This document shows, piece after piece, positions 43,430 to 55,700 of a DNA stretch of 64,000 nt. Made by a program: the position numbers and the translations under genes. Origin of the DNA: Blasia pusilla. Taxonomy: Eukaryota; Marchantiophyta; Marchantiopsida; Blasiales. How positions within the stretch are numbered: position 1 is the stretch's first letter; each line of letters starts with the position of its first letter. Where the stretch lies: positions 26,102,001 through 26,166,000 of the forward strand of contig CM114275.1 of the NCBI GenBank assembly GCA_050084515.1. Direction: 5' to 3'. The notes beneath the pieces were generated by a model. It did no database searches and was not told where the DNA came from. It worked only from the letters and a program-made list of their open reading frames with translations.

Positions 43430-45915
43430 CGAGGAGAAAGAAGGGGCTTTCCCTCTACGGACCAAGATCACCAACAGCAGAAATAATATTAGCAACATCT
43501 AGAGAATTACGACGGTTAAGAAGTGGGTCTCTAGTATTGGCGTCTCCAACCATTTATAGTCGACTTCATGGGCCCGTTGCACAAGTCCATTTGCGTGGGC
43601 ACGCTGCAAGGCTATGGAGACCCGTTGCCTACAATAAAATATCGCAATGGCTAAGGACAACCCATTTCTCGACCGGAGATGATGGGTGCAATCCGTAAGG
43701 AATGAGTCAAACCTCTCCCCCATAGCCCGTACATCTTAATGGCTAGGGGGATAAATCGATGTCCGTCATGAAATCGACTATAAATGTGGGTCTTCTTGAC
43801 CGCCGCCGCTCCTTGTAGCAATCTCCCTTGTGCCACCACTTGGGCTCGCACCCCCTCTCTTGTAGGATCCGTCACTACAACATTCGCTACCACCACTTCA
43901 GACTTCCGCGTCATGTAGAGATCAGCACGACTAAGGGAATCCCGCATGGAGTACTTCCTCTCTCTCTGTACATGGAAGCCACTCTCCCAAGCAATAGAGA
44001 ACATAATATCCCGCACTGCATCGTGAGTGGCTATCCTCTCACCCCCAATTGGACACCGTGCCAAATGCACACGAAGTGGATCCAGACTCCGGAGACACTC
44101 GCAATGTGTCGAACCAACCACCGATGGTTGGGGCACGCCAGTCGGAACCGCATCGTTGTAGTGTAGGTAAGTGATGCGATGCGGAAATCCGGGATGAGGG
44201 GACGAGCCCCCATCCATGAGCCTGCCCCATTTCGGAGTAAGAGCGAATACGGGCCAAACCTCCATGGGGATATTCCCTTCCGACATAGTAACTCTATACA
44301 ATGCATCAAAGTGGGCTTCCATCAAAGAAGATTGGAGCCCAAACTATCCGAAAGTAACTAGGGAAGAGAAAGCGAGAAGAACTGCTCTAGCCTCAACAAG
44401 AAGGGAGTCTCTACAAGCTGTGAGTGAAGTCTGGAGTGGGAAAAGACTATCCTCAACCTCCGAAACGTAATGTAAAAGTAGCGGTCTATCCCTAACAAAA
44501 AATCGAGAGCAAAGGAGGGGTGCTACAGTGGCCTAACTCCCTAAAAAAGTTGAAGACGCTACTAACTCAGTCGCTATGAGACCTACTCCACCATAGGCAA
44601 TCGACCAAGAAGCCTGTCTACGAGCTAACTTCCCAGCGGGGCACTCTAATGAGCCGGGTCCGAGAAGATCCCCAAACGCTTGCATGATCTTTCTATCAAA
44701 GGATCTATACAAGGAAGAAATATGGCTAGACGCCCACACGGTTCTACACAGATAACCGGATCTACGAGCAAAGCATGATGAGAGGATTCCATGAGCTACT
44801 TGAGGGTCACCAATCCTCGTGAGATTGTCGACGTGGAGAAGATCCTCGATAAGAGCCGCCGCCACAAAAATCAATACAAAGTCATGGCTCTCGAGTGGGA
44901 TTCCCAAGACGCGAAGCCCTCCAACAGCTGTCAATAAACCGTGAGGTAAATGAATATCCGCTGACAAGCCTGATGAAGACCAAGCCTTGCACTTTCCCAC
45001 CTTCACCGCGAGGCCGACATGTGCCAACTATGCTGAAAAGTGCTGAAATGCAGGAATGACCAGGTCTCCAAGGCCAACAATGTGAGTATTATCTGCCAAC
45101 GAAGGGAAAATGCAACCCGGGAAAGCCTCCACCGTAGAAAGAACTGCTCGATAATGAGCCAAAGAAAAAAATGCACCACCCAAGGGATCACCCTGACGCG
45201 TCCCGGTATCAGACTCCAAAACCGTGACCTCCTCCTCGAACCTACCGTGGTGAAAATAGAGGGCCAAGGCCCCCCCATAAAAAGTATGCACGAAGGGAAT
45301 CAGACTTGCAATAGGACCCTGTACGTCTCTTAGCTCCGTGAAGATAGCTGCCCTAGACACAAAGTTAAAGGCGTTATCCACATCAACTTGGAGAACCACC
45401 CACTTAGGATGTATGTCCAAACAAGCCCTCAAACCTAAGGCTACCGCCTCACAACCGGTTGGCGTGGCAACTCCGAACTGGTGCGGACTCAGATGTGATT
45501 GGAAAGCCTCACGAAATTGCAAAGCGATAGTGCGACTCATCAACCGCAAGAGCACCTCACCTATGGCGATCTGACGGATCCCTCCACCCTCCTTCGACAA
45601 GGCCAAAAGTCGCCCAGCTCCCAATATCTGGGCTACTACTGTTGGCACTCTCCCTTGAGCTAGGTGAGAGGCAACCTAAAGCAACTCGGAAAAGCCGCTA
45701 GCACAGTCCTCGGGGGGAAAGCGATCACGAAGGTATTCATACATCATACCGGACAACCCTCCAGCTGCTATCCTAGGGGAACGCCCGAGTGCCCGTGCAA
45801 AGAGGGACGGGTCTAGGCATAAGGTCGTGTCAAGATGGAAGTCACATAAAAAAGCTAGAATGTCAACCGCTGGACGAGGATGTAGCCTCCGGAGGGCGTT
45901 GATGGTAACAAAGAA
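43430..45915 (-). mobile_element. non-LTR retrotransposon copy 2 (R2-like), 5'-truncated and broken
   Basis: Same family as 24990-28170. RT part 45648-45028: the VDVDNAFN, GTRQGDPLGG and LADNTHIVG blocks are clear, but the catalytic DD has become DN. A frameshift follows near 45030, then 45027-44533. C-terminal part 44325-43651: zinc motif HCECLRSLDPLRVHLARC, THDAVRD, then ADLYMTRKSEVV and VVVTDPT, the putative endonuclease core deleted in copy 1, and HIYSRFHDGHRFIPLAI. The element starts at about 45915, so its N-terminal finger region is missing. Confidence 0.78.
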
Positions 45916-46789
45916 ATGTTCGGGAGATTCGTGGTTACGCGTAACCCTAGCCAGCTATTTTTTTAATTTACAGTCCACTCTTTCAGTTTGCCGGCAGGGT
46001 TTTCGGCAGACTCTAGGAGCATTTCGGCATATGATTGGCATACATGAGTGATGCCAGAATAGGACCGGTATCCGGCTGGAAGTAAGCAGTAAGTGTCCAT
46101 ATTCGAGCAGGACTTCCGGTTTCACGCCGGGAAGGTATTGCCAATGAGCGGAATATGAATAACTTCTGGAGTGTCGGAAAACCAATGCTCGTACATGATT
46201 TTTTGTTGTAACGTATGGTTGGATCGCCTTGGGGGATACGACTAAATCTCAGATGTTCAAGTGCAAATGGTGCCCTTGTTGCCAAATCAGGATAGGAATG
46301 TGCGTAGTCCGATGGGGATCCGACGATGGCTTGGCACCAACACATCCTGAGCCACTCGCTCGACTGCTGGGTGGAGACCCCACCCAGAGGCTCTCCAAGC
46401 CTCATTTTTTCTTTTGCATTCGGATCACTTCAGATTACTTTCTTTCCGCACTTCGCTCTTTTTCTTGCTTTTGGATTCAGATGACTCGGGGTCCGCTGTT
46501 CCACACCACGAAGTGCTCCGGAGTCCGCACTTTGCTCTCTGGCTTTTGCATTTGGATGATTCGGATTCAGATTTGCATTTGGATGAATCGGATTTGGATT
46601 TGTACAACACAATGTCGCTGCTATGGAGTCCGCACTTCACACTCCCTGATTTTCAGCCTTTCATGTTTGCAATTTCTGCCCCGTACTCTCAGTTTCCCGG
46701 TGCAGTTTCCCGCTGCACTTTCTAACGTTTCAAATCCTCGCAACTCCGCTTTGTCCATAGCTTCAATCAATGGTTTCACTTGCTTTCAC
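45916..46789. other. intergenic region
   Basis: No gene recognised. Around 46420-46620 are degenerate repeats of GCATTTGGATGA and GGATTCGGATT-like words. Confidence 0.45.
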
Positions 46790-47606
46790 CTCCGTGGTTC
46801 TACTACTTCACTTCCACAGAATAATATGTGCACGTAAACTACTCCTACCTTGCAGTTCGTATCTAATGAGGTTGTTTTTCACATTACCAAGTATTCAAGG
46901 TCCATGAAAAATAAAATTATGAAGGAATGATTTTAGCTTGGTGTGAAAAAGTACTGCACATTCAATAGGCGCATCACGCCGTGTATAGGAGGGGTTAATT
47001 TTTTTTTTCAGAATAGACTCAATATCCGCAATTTCAGCCCATCTAGTGTCAAAAAATTCGTCTGAGGTAAGGGTAAAAAAAAATTCAGGCATACCCCATT
47101 TCCTCACCATGGCTTTTAGGTCCCTAATATGCCGATGATGCCAGCTCGGGCTGCCTGGAATTTTATGCACAGATACTATATCGAGATAGATGGGAGTATA
47201 GTTCTTGGTCACTAAGTCCGGGGTACTTTTGTTTCAGCTGGGCAAGTTCTCTGTTTAAAATGCATGAACGAGTTCGTGAGGCTAGTGTAATAGATTGTCG
47301 TAACTGGTGCATTATAAGTAAGTAAGGCTTGTACAAGGTAAACATACTAAAAATTTTCTTGAAAAAACTCTTTAGGTAATCAACGAAAGAGTATTAGCCG
47401 GTGAAGTATCCCCCGAGGTACGGGAATAAGAATGGGAAATTTCCAGTTTCAATAGTGAGCTTTCCGTCTACTGAAATACCATTCCTATCATTGAGAAATT
47501 GCTCCTGGATATGAGCGTGTTCTCTAAAGATAATAATGCCACTATGGAATTTATCATACGAATGGCATCTTTTAACGGGCAGCGAATATTGTACGTCTTG
47601 TAACAC
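46790..47606 (-). pseudogene. relic of a Helitron Rep/helicase gene, N-terminal part
   Basis: A minus-strand relic in two frames with a stop at about 47395 and a shift near 47215. Blocks in order: FPFLFPYLGGYFTG, YSFVDYLKSFFKK, LYKPYLLIMHQLRQSI, a WHHRHIRDLKAMVRKWGMPE block running into FFFTLTSDEFF and TRWAEI, then, after a stop near 46900, ILGNVKNNLIRYEL and RAHIILW. They match the Helitron-like N-terminal and Rep regions of plant Helitrons. The HUH nicking motif (46817-46840) reads Arg-Ala-His, so its first His is lost. The helicase part is absent. It shows that this genome has hosted autonomous Helitrons that could have mobilised H1-H7. Confidence 0.8.
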
Positions 47607-47783
47607 ATTACCTCTACACCATTTGGATTTTCTTATTTGGAAAGATAATTCTTGATTTGCTATAGGGCATTAGGGCTAGATTGGTTCACTTTGATGCACC
47701 AAAGTGGATTTGAGTTTTTGAAGATATGTATTATCAGGAGTGGAGTTGAGCATATCTGTCTTTTTACTTCAAATTTTTGTGTG

Positions 47784-47885
47784 TGGTTTTGATGTATATG
47801 TGCGAGTGTATTTTTGTGTGTACACAAATCTTCGCACATGTGATATGTTAGAAAGATCAATGGTGTTTTTTGTGAGGATATGATT
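47784..47885 (+). repeat. fragment of the second LTR-like family
   Basis: GATGTATATGTGCGAGTGTA and the following TGTGTACACAAATCTT match the repeats at 16567, 35909 and 37812. Confidence 0.5.
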
Positions 47886-48424
47886 TACGATTTTTATGCT
47901 ATTATGGGCACAACACTAGTTTTTATATTTGAGGTTGGTCTCTAGATATATATATATATAAATAATATCTGTACATATAACTTTTTTTTCAAATGATGAT
48001 AATGATATATGTTGTATAGTAGTATATATGTGCACTAACACTTCCTCAAAAAAAAAGTTGATGGAGAAAACAATTTCCCTTCAATTTTTTCCCTTTTAGA
48101 ACGTTGAATTCTTGAAAAAGAAAATAATTCAATTGTGACTTATTTACTGGATAGTGCATGAGTTTTATAGCTACACAAGAAAAAATCATATCTGATTTTC
48201 ACTATGAGTCTATGAATAAGGAAAGATGAGGTGATTTTTTAGATATTATATATAAAGGAAGGAAAGAGGGAGTACACGTCAAGGGGCTTATTTTTTCGGG
48301 ATGAAGAAGATTGGGGTATGGACCATATAGTGAAAGGGGAGGTTAGATTCCAAGGGGTTTCTAAAATGAGAGGGAATGCAAATTTTCAAATGACGAGGGA
48401 AGGGGAGGTTTTTGTACCACTTTC

Positions 48425-48892
48425 CTCCATTTATTTTGTTCTCCTAGATATCACAAAGAAATAGGATAAACTCAATACACATAAGGTAAGGATTACTAAA
48501 TAAGGAAATAATTTTCTAAAAGTGAAGTTTTGTCAAACAAGAAATTAAATGTGACATATTACCTCTTATAAATAATAAGGCTTGACAACATGGAAAAGAA
48601 ATAAGTTGAAGCAATAAGTTACATATGTTTGTACTGTTAATTCTATCATTGGTTTCTTCTCCATTTATATTATTCTCCAAGATATCACAAATAAAGAGGG
48701 GAAAATCACTAAACACTATGTGAGGATTATCGTGTAAGAAAATACTTTTCTAAAAGAGATGAAGTTTTTCAAATAGGAGATTGCATGTGTCATAATACCT
48801 CCTAATAATAGTAAGGCTTGTACGGAAAAGAGATAAGCTTAGTAACTCAGTTACATATTTTTATGTTATTTATTATTTAGGTGGAAACTCAA
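48425..48892. repeat. two-unit tandem duplication, 234-bp period
   Basis: Units 48425-48658 and 48659-48892. Both start CTCCATTTAT and share AGATATCACAAA, TTTTCTAAAAG, AATACCTC/ATTACCTC and AGTTACATAT. They are diverged, so the duplication is old. Confidence 0.7.
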
Positions 48893-49968
48893 TAATTTTT
48901 TATATATTTTAATCGAAAGAAATGGAGTCTCATAATGGAACTATGAAATATCTCTTACCACTATTGTTTTACAAAAACAAACATGGATGGATAAGTTTGG
49001 ACATATCCAATATTATGAAGATATTTGGATATTTCAAAGAATTTTTTTTCCCTTTTTTTATCAAGGATTAGTTCTTTAACCTCATGCAAAAGTATTTTTT
49101 CTTACATATCGTGATCATTTCTTTTGTGGGATTTTGTTTGGAAGATGTCAAAATCTTCAAAATCCACACTATCATTATTAGTTAGCATTAGTGATTTAGT
49201 CCAAAATTTTATTTTCTAAACTATAAGAAATGAATGAGGAAAAATAAACCAAATACATCCCAAAGAAGAAATAGGAAGAATCCAAATATCCCTTGAAAAA
49301 GTCCTTTATTTACAAAAAATGGGTACAAAGTGAGCAAAAGAAGAGCATGAAACAACTATTTTGCGAATTTAGAAAAAAACTTCTTTAAAGCGTCGTAAAT
49401 CACTACTTGGACTCATTTTTTATTTGAGTTTCTACGATTTCTATTGCGAATTTTTGGGGACTTTTTTCCCAATTTTTTTGGGAGCTTTTTATGAGTGAGT
49501 TGCAAGTCAATTTTTCATGACAGTTTGCAACTACTCAAACTCAAAAAGTTTCGCAAACAACTCATACAACTATGAAAAATATTTGAGTTTTTTACAAGCA
49601 CCTTGCTAGCCTTCTGCAAAAAAATTACAACTAAATTGCAATAACACGACGACGCGAAGATAACAAAACTTTTCAGCCGTATTACATAACAAATTGTGAG
49701 TCGAATTTTGCAAGTTAATTGTGAGTGTAGGAATTGCAGAGTTGCGAGTTCAATGTGGATGTAACACAAATATACTATGGCTTGTGCAACTTGCAAAGTG
49801 GTTGCAAATGTAGAAGCGTCCAAGAAGACGAAGCACATAGACACATCTATTAACATCAATTTTCTTAATCGAATTTTTTTATTTTTCATCCAACAATAGT
49901 GACAAATTTTTATTTATTTTAAATATAGCATATTATTCTTCATGAAAAGATAAATCATGCATAAGAAA

Positions 49969-51095
49969 TATCATGCGCATACACATCGCTACACAACATA
50001 TATCGGATCAAGGGTCACTTCCCAAAGTAGAAAGTCAATTATACCAGAAATGGTAACTTACCCAAAATAGTAAATTCCAAATAAGCCAAAAGTAATGGGA
50101 AACCTGCTCTCTCAGGTTATCCGTGACGTCAACAGTTCATCCTCGACCTCCTGAGGCTATCCTCCAGTATCTCTGAAGGCGCTCTATTACATCTCGTCGA
50201 TCAATCCTAAAAGACGTGACAACTATCGTGCGTATACACATCGCTACACAAGCTACATCGTTGTCACCAAACATGCATGATCCCATGCTAACTCATGGCA
50301 TCCAAACAACGAGTCGATATGTACCAAAATATCTCCAATCGCCCCCCTAGCTAGTGATTAGGTTCCTCTAACTCCAGATAGCCATCTATTCCTACCTACC
50401 ATGACATACATCTCTCGGACGCTAAGAGCAAAAAGGCCGAGTGATGATTTGGCCCCATCGTTAGTCGCCTTCTTATCATCCATATCACAGACACAAGTTG
50501 GAATCTAGAACTACCTACTCTATGTACATCTGGGACACATCCATCATCCCTGAGGAACCCTAGTGAGAGGTGGCGTCAGACATGCCATATGCCACCCTCT
50601 CGAACATCCACCATAGACTAGCATAGTGGCTGCACCACGGGCAGAACCACACAACATACATCGCAAGCGTGCAAGAACTACTCCTAAGATTGGATCAACT
50701 GTATGGTCAATATTAGGAAGGTGACATGGCGCACAGTTACGCACATGGTCCTTCTAAACTATACCATCGCGTCCCTCCAATAAGAAAACAACAGATGGCA
50801 AAATCTCATGCACTCTCAGGATAGTACGCCATGTAGTCACATCCAACGTTGTGGGTGCCGTCTGCTCCAAGTAGACATAGTCTCCCTGATGAAATCTTCG
50901 GATAGTAGGTCGATAATCACCTTCCCGAATAGTTGCATACCTCAACGTATCCTGATGTTGGCAATCGCCAAGTTCTCAAACGCCATGGCATCACTCTCCG
51001 AAATAACTGAGCCCTCTAAGAACATGCTCGCATCCATACATCAGGGTCATCAAGGTTCAACACCTCACCAACATCTCGACGAAAGGCCATAGGTA
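49969..51095 (-). mobile_element. Gypsy fragment B: integrase tail, PHD finger, deleted LTR
   Basis: A 3'-terminal fragment of the methyltransferase-bearing Gypsy family. It holds the end of integrase (51095-50754), the PHD region (50744-50544; the second CDGC pair reads YGGC, so a zinc ligand is lost), a polypurine tract (about 50342-50354), the 127-bp repeat R1 and an LTR (50221-49969). That LTR has lost about 390 bp inside; the junction is near 50005. The 5' part of the element is missing beyond 51095. Confidence 0.82.
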
Positions 51096-52335
51096 CACGG
51101 AAGGGTCACTATATGTAGGCCTCTACATCACCTACGACGTTTTAGGGTCTGGACCCTCTATGTCATGCGCCTACTCTCCTTGAACGTTAATCTTGTTTGT
51201 TATGGAAGCGTGTGTTCAGTAGGTCACGCTCTCAACGCTGATCTGCATCCAAAAACGCACTCTGGTTGGACGGGTCTTGGATCAATCAGTGGGCTAACTT
51301 TCTGAGTTCTCGTCTCGGACTCTCATCAACCTTCTTAGTTTCGCAGTTTACAACACGGGCAAGTCTCGAAAGACTTGGGACAGACTTTCTGGTCAGTTGA
51401 GGACTCCTCCCTTACTAGTACTTCTGGGGATCTCCGGGGGCCCCCTACATTTAGGGAAAGACACCCGGGCCTCCCCAATTGGCCCTCAACCCGATTGCTC
51501 TCACAGTCGTGTTCGGCCAATATCTCAGCATGTACTTCTGCGTTTGCTGAGATCTTTAATGCGTTAGAAGCGTCTTGAGCTAAGATTTCCAACGCGTGCT
51601 TACTTGTCCCAAACGCATCTTGGAGCTCAACGTTATGGTCCTAAACACAGTCACATTCTCCCAAACGCTAGTCGTGTTCCAAACTAGTTCTCACCTCTTT
51701 GGCAACCAACCTCCCAAGACTCAACTCATCTCAAGTCTTGGCTCGTGTTTGGTCTAGGTTTCCTGGTTGCGACCACTAACGCATGAAATGCACAACTCTG
51801 TTCCGCGTTTTTTCTCTTGGACTTTTCCAAGAGACCTTTCCAAACGCCTCTCCAAAGCGCAAACATCACAGCGTGAGTTCACTTGAGTTCTGATATTTTG
51901 CTTGGCGCCTATTTGGTGTTGTTTGGTTATGAAGGTCGCGACACTCTAACTTTAAAGTTCCTGAATTTTTTTTTACTGCCCTTTCTTACTTAGAAATGTC
52001 CTAAATCCATAAATTTGGGCACCTAAAATTTTTCAAGGAAAGTTTTGTTAAGAATAAAAAAAACCCTTGGAAGTAAAGAGAAGTTCTTACTTCTAGCCAC
52101 CATATTCATGAATAAGGTATAGGTTAGAATACTTGCTATAAGTCATAACAACAAAATATTTGATGCAAGGTAACTTAATCATTAGATGAATATAAACTCA
52201 TTCTATCAATCCATTACCCCAATATTCTATCCTCTACATCCATTACAAACAACTTTGTGATGCAAGGGAATTGAACCCTTGAATGAGTATAAACTCATCA
52301 TGCCGATCCAACAACCCATAGTCTATCCCATACAC
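51096..52335. other. intergenic region
   Basis: 51180-51950 is GC-richer, with many CAAACGC/AACGC words, and could be part of an unrecognised element. 52160-52330 holds two diverged units of about 100 bp sharing ATAAACTCAT. No gene recognised. Confidence 0.4.
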
Positions 52336-52666
52336 CATGGTTGCACAAAAACGAACAAGTCCTTCCTTAGGATGGACATGGACGAACAACTTTGGAAATG
52401 TCCACGGACATGGATTCCAAGAGGTGGGACCCACAATTATAGTCTATGATGGAAGGCAAGGCAAGGATGAGAGGGACAAGGATGAGAGGAGGGAGTGGAG
52501 GTGGAAGGAGGAAGAAATGGAGGAGTATGGAACACGAAGGAAAGTAAGGGGAATGAAAAATAAGGGAAAGGTGGGGCCCATACGAACAAGTCCTTCCATA
52601 GGACGGACATAAGTCCATGGATATGGACATGTCCACGGACATGGACTTTTTTCACATGCAACCTTG
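52336..52666. mobile_element. hAT-type miniature element, 331 bp
   Basis: Ends CATGGTTGCA and TGCAACCTTG. Flanks CCATACAC and TCATACAC are an 8-bp target duplication with one mismatch. It contains paired ACAAGTCCTTCC words near both ends and a purine-rich centre. It is about 80% or more similar by eye to 57776-58101. Confidence 0.85.
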
Positions 52667-52794
52667 TCATACACCCACTAATTGTATCAATCAATAAACA
52701 AAAATGCTTACTCAGCAAAAAATGGAACTCAAAATTATGTTGAATACACATATGAACATCTCAAAGTAAGAACTATGTCATGGTTTGTAGATAA

Positions 52795-55700
52795 TCATCT
52801 CACGGTTGGATTGAATTTTTGAGAACCACTCATATTAGTTAGATCTGACACCATAGATGCTAGAATATGTCTCACTTCATGGCCTAAAGTTTCGAGCTCT
52901 ATAGATGCATCAATTTCAAGGTTCTCTACATCATCCATAAGACCTGCATTTTGAATCACAACATGAACATTAGTGTCTTCCTCCATCACCCATTCATATG
53001 TATGATTTAGATCATCCTCTCGATCATCCCATTCATGAAAGTCCCCTTCTGGACGTGGCCCTACTATGGTTACATGTTCTCTCTACTCCTCACAATCGTC
53101 AACAACAAGAGCCTCAAGCATGATATTTGTATCAGGCCATGTCTCATCTTCTACTTCCCAAGGAGAGATCCTCCTTCTTGTTGTAGACAACGAACATCTT
53201 GGAGATATTTGTAACCTGCACAATAAAACTCTAGCTGCATCTAAACCATCCTTAAGAGCATTGACAACTAATTCATAGGACAATACTAGAGAATAATCTA
53301 ATAGATTAGGTACACATTCACGATCACCCAAAGGATGAATCTTTCCCTACACATGGTCTTGCTTCTTGTGGGGGCGGCCAACCTTAAGGCTCTCAGGTCC
53401 ACACTCCACGCCTGCAAGACGATTAAGGCCAATAGCACTATCCAAAAAACTTCCAAAGTCATTGTTTCTCTCATGGCCACTCATGCCCCCTACCTTGATG
53501 CAAAATATCTCACAACAATCAGAACCCAAAAAATTAAATGGAACTTTTAATGAAATTTGTCTCTGAACACAATGAAATGACAAGACATGTTAACATCATG
53601 GAAAGCTTGAGTAGATATCATGTTCGTTTGTGTGAGAGCTGCAACATTTCCACCAACAGAGTGATCACCATATGTCAACCAAAGCTTCCACAAACAAAAA
53701 AAACCATGAAAATTTTGAGGCTAGAACAACACGGGGCCCTTAAATCATGCTTTGGGGAAAAGAAAATATCAATGTAATCTGCAACAATCTCCAAGTACAA
53801 CTAAGTCCCTAAACTTCTCTCATAACGTACGTCTACACGTTCAAACATGTTCTGGAAACATGCTTGCACTCTCCTTGCAACAATGTTTTGGGGGCCAACC
53901 CAATTTTGTCTATCTGTCATATTCACATCATCCCAGTTCAAGCCATGTTCATGAATAGGGTAATGATTATAAATGTTAGTCACATAAGACAATCCTACAT
54001 GTTGAGCTCCCAAAACCAATGGGGAAGAAACTCTATCCATGGGGTTTATCAATTTCTTTCCATTGTATAGTTGATCTTAACCTCCAAAGCCATACAAATC
54101 ACCATTTGGAAGAATTGAGACAAAGTACTGCCAACCTTCCCACCCAACTCCATACCTAGGATGAGAGCCATATTTTCCTCTGTAATCCTCTAACATCAAC
54201 TTTCTACCACAGCCATCACCATCGCTTCCATGCCCCAAGACATGACCAACAGTAGCTCAAAAATACTCATCCCACATAACTTTACATTGTTCCCAATGCT
54301 CTCGAACCCAATGTGCATTGAACTTATTACAGGTTGCAGTAACACATAGTGCCAATTTGGGCATAGATTCATGTAAAGGGTTCATAATGATTACTCTAGC
54401 ATATTGTCCCTTTGTGTACTCCCCAAAAGTACTTACAATTGTTTTATAGCCCTCATTACCATCCCCAAGAGGTACTTCAAGTCCAAACGAGCATTTATGT
54501 TGTTCTGTTGCCCCACAGAAACCAATTAGAGTGTGATATTTGGCCTCCCATCTGACAAAAAAATAAAAATGACATTGAGCAACGTGATTGTGAATATGTA
54601 GATTTTGAATTTAATTTGAGTACATAGTTTAATCATACATCTGCTCAATCAAAAAGTGTAGCATTCCAAATTTGCACTCACCGTGGCCTTTTTTTTATTC
54701 GAGTTTTATCTTCAACAAATATAATTGGTACATCTCCCTCAATACTAAGCACTCGCTTTGATTCAGCTAATACTCTTGCCACTTCCTTGAATATTGTAGA
54801 TCTTAGCCCAGCACGAAAAGGAGGGAGTTTAGCCCTGTCACGTTTGAGGGTGTCGTGCGCATACACATCGCTACACAACATACATTGTTGTCACCAAACA
54901 CACACAAAAACACGCACGATCCCATGCTCACTCATGGCATCCAAACAACGAGACAAGAAATACTAAAATATCTCCAATAAAATAAGATCCAATCTCTCTC
55001 TACACCATCTCACACCATAAGTCTCAAAGGTGTGCACTCTCTCTCATGTCAAACCAAACCCACTCTCCTAATGAGAGGCTTGGGTTACACTCACAAGGCA
55101 AGGGGCCATAGCTCCGCCGCCTTATGTCAAGAGGTTCAACAAAGAGAGAATGAGCTCTCAAGCTCTCTCTCTCTCCTTGAGGTATATCCCTCCCCTCTCC
55201 CAAGCTCTCTCCATGGTAACTTATTCTCCCAAGTCACCTCTTTGGCTCTTGACGTGATGTAGGACGTCAAGAGCCACTTACCAAAAATACAAATTCGATC
55301 ATATACTCAAAATGGTACTTACCTAAAATAGTAAGTTCCTCAATATGGTTCCAAATGAGCCGAAACGAAGGGGAAACTTGCTCTCTCAGGTTTCCCGAGG
55401 CCTCACGAGGTCATCCTTGACCTATTGAGCATGTCCTCCACTACTCACGAAGGCGCTCTACTACATCTCACTGATCTATCCTAAAAGACGTGAGAAGGAT
55501 CTGAATGCTTGGCCAAACTAAGTTCCTAGTAAAACAATGAGCCACTTGTCGACCACCAAATTACAACATTTCCTGAGCTATAGCCTTTGTTCGCTTGCTG
55601 TAATGGGCACCCTTAGTAGATCTTTGTAAGTTACGAGCTACATCTTGTAGAAAATCCCACCATACCTCCTTCCCACCGAAAGCACCCTCCCTATGCCCAT

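Larger units (their letters stand above)
47607..49968. other. AT-rich intergenic region
   Basis: No gene recognised. It holds a fragment of the second LTR-like family (47784-47885), a TA run (47947-47962) and a 234-bp tandem duplication (48425-48892). Confidence 0.45.

Noticed and set aside
51180-51950. Possible gene in the GC-richer stretch beyond Gypsy fragment B
   Set aside because: Recurring CAAACGC words but no sustained open frame or domain; left as unassigned.
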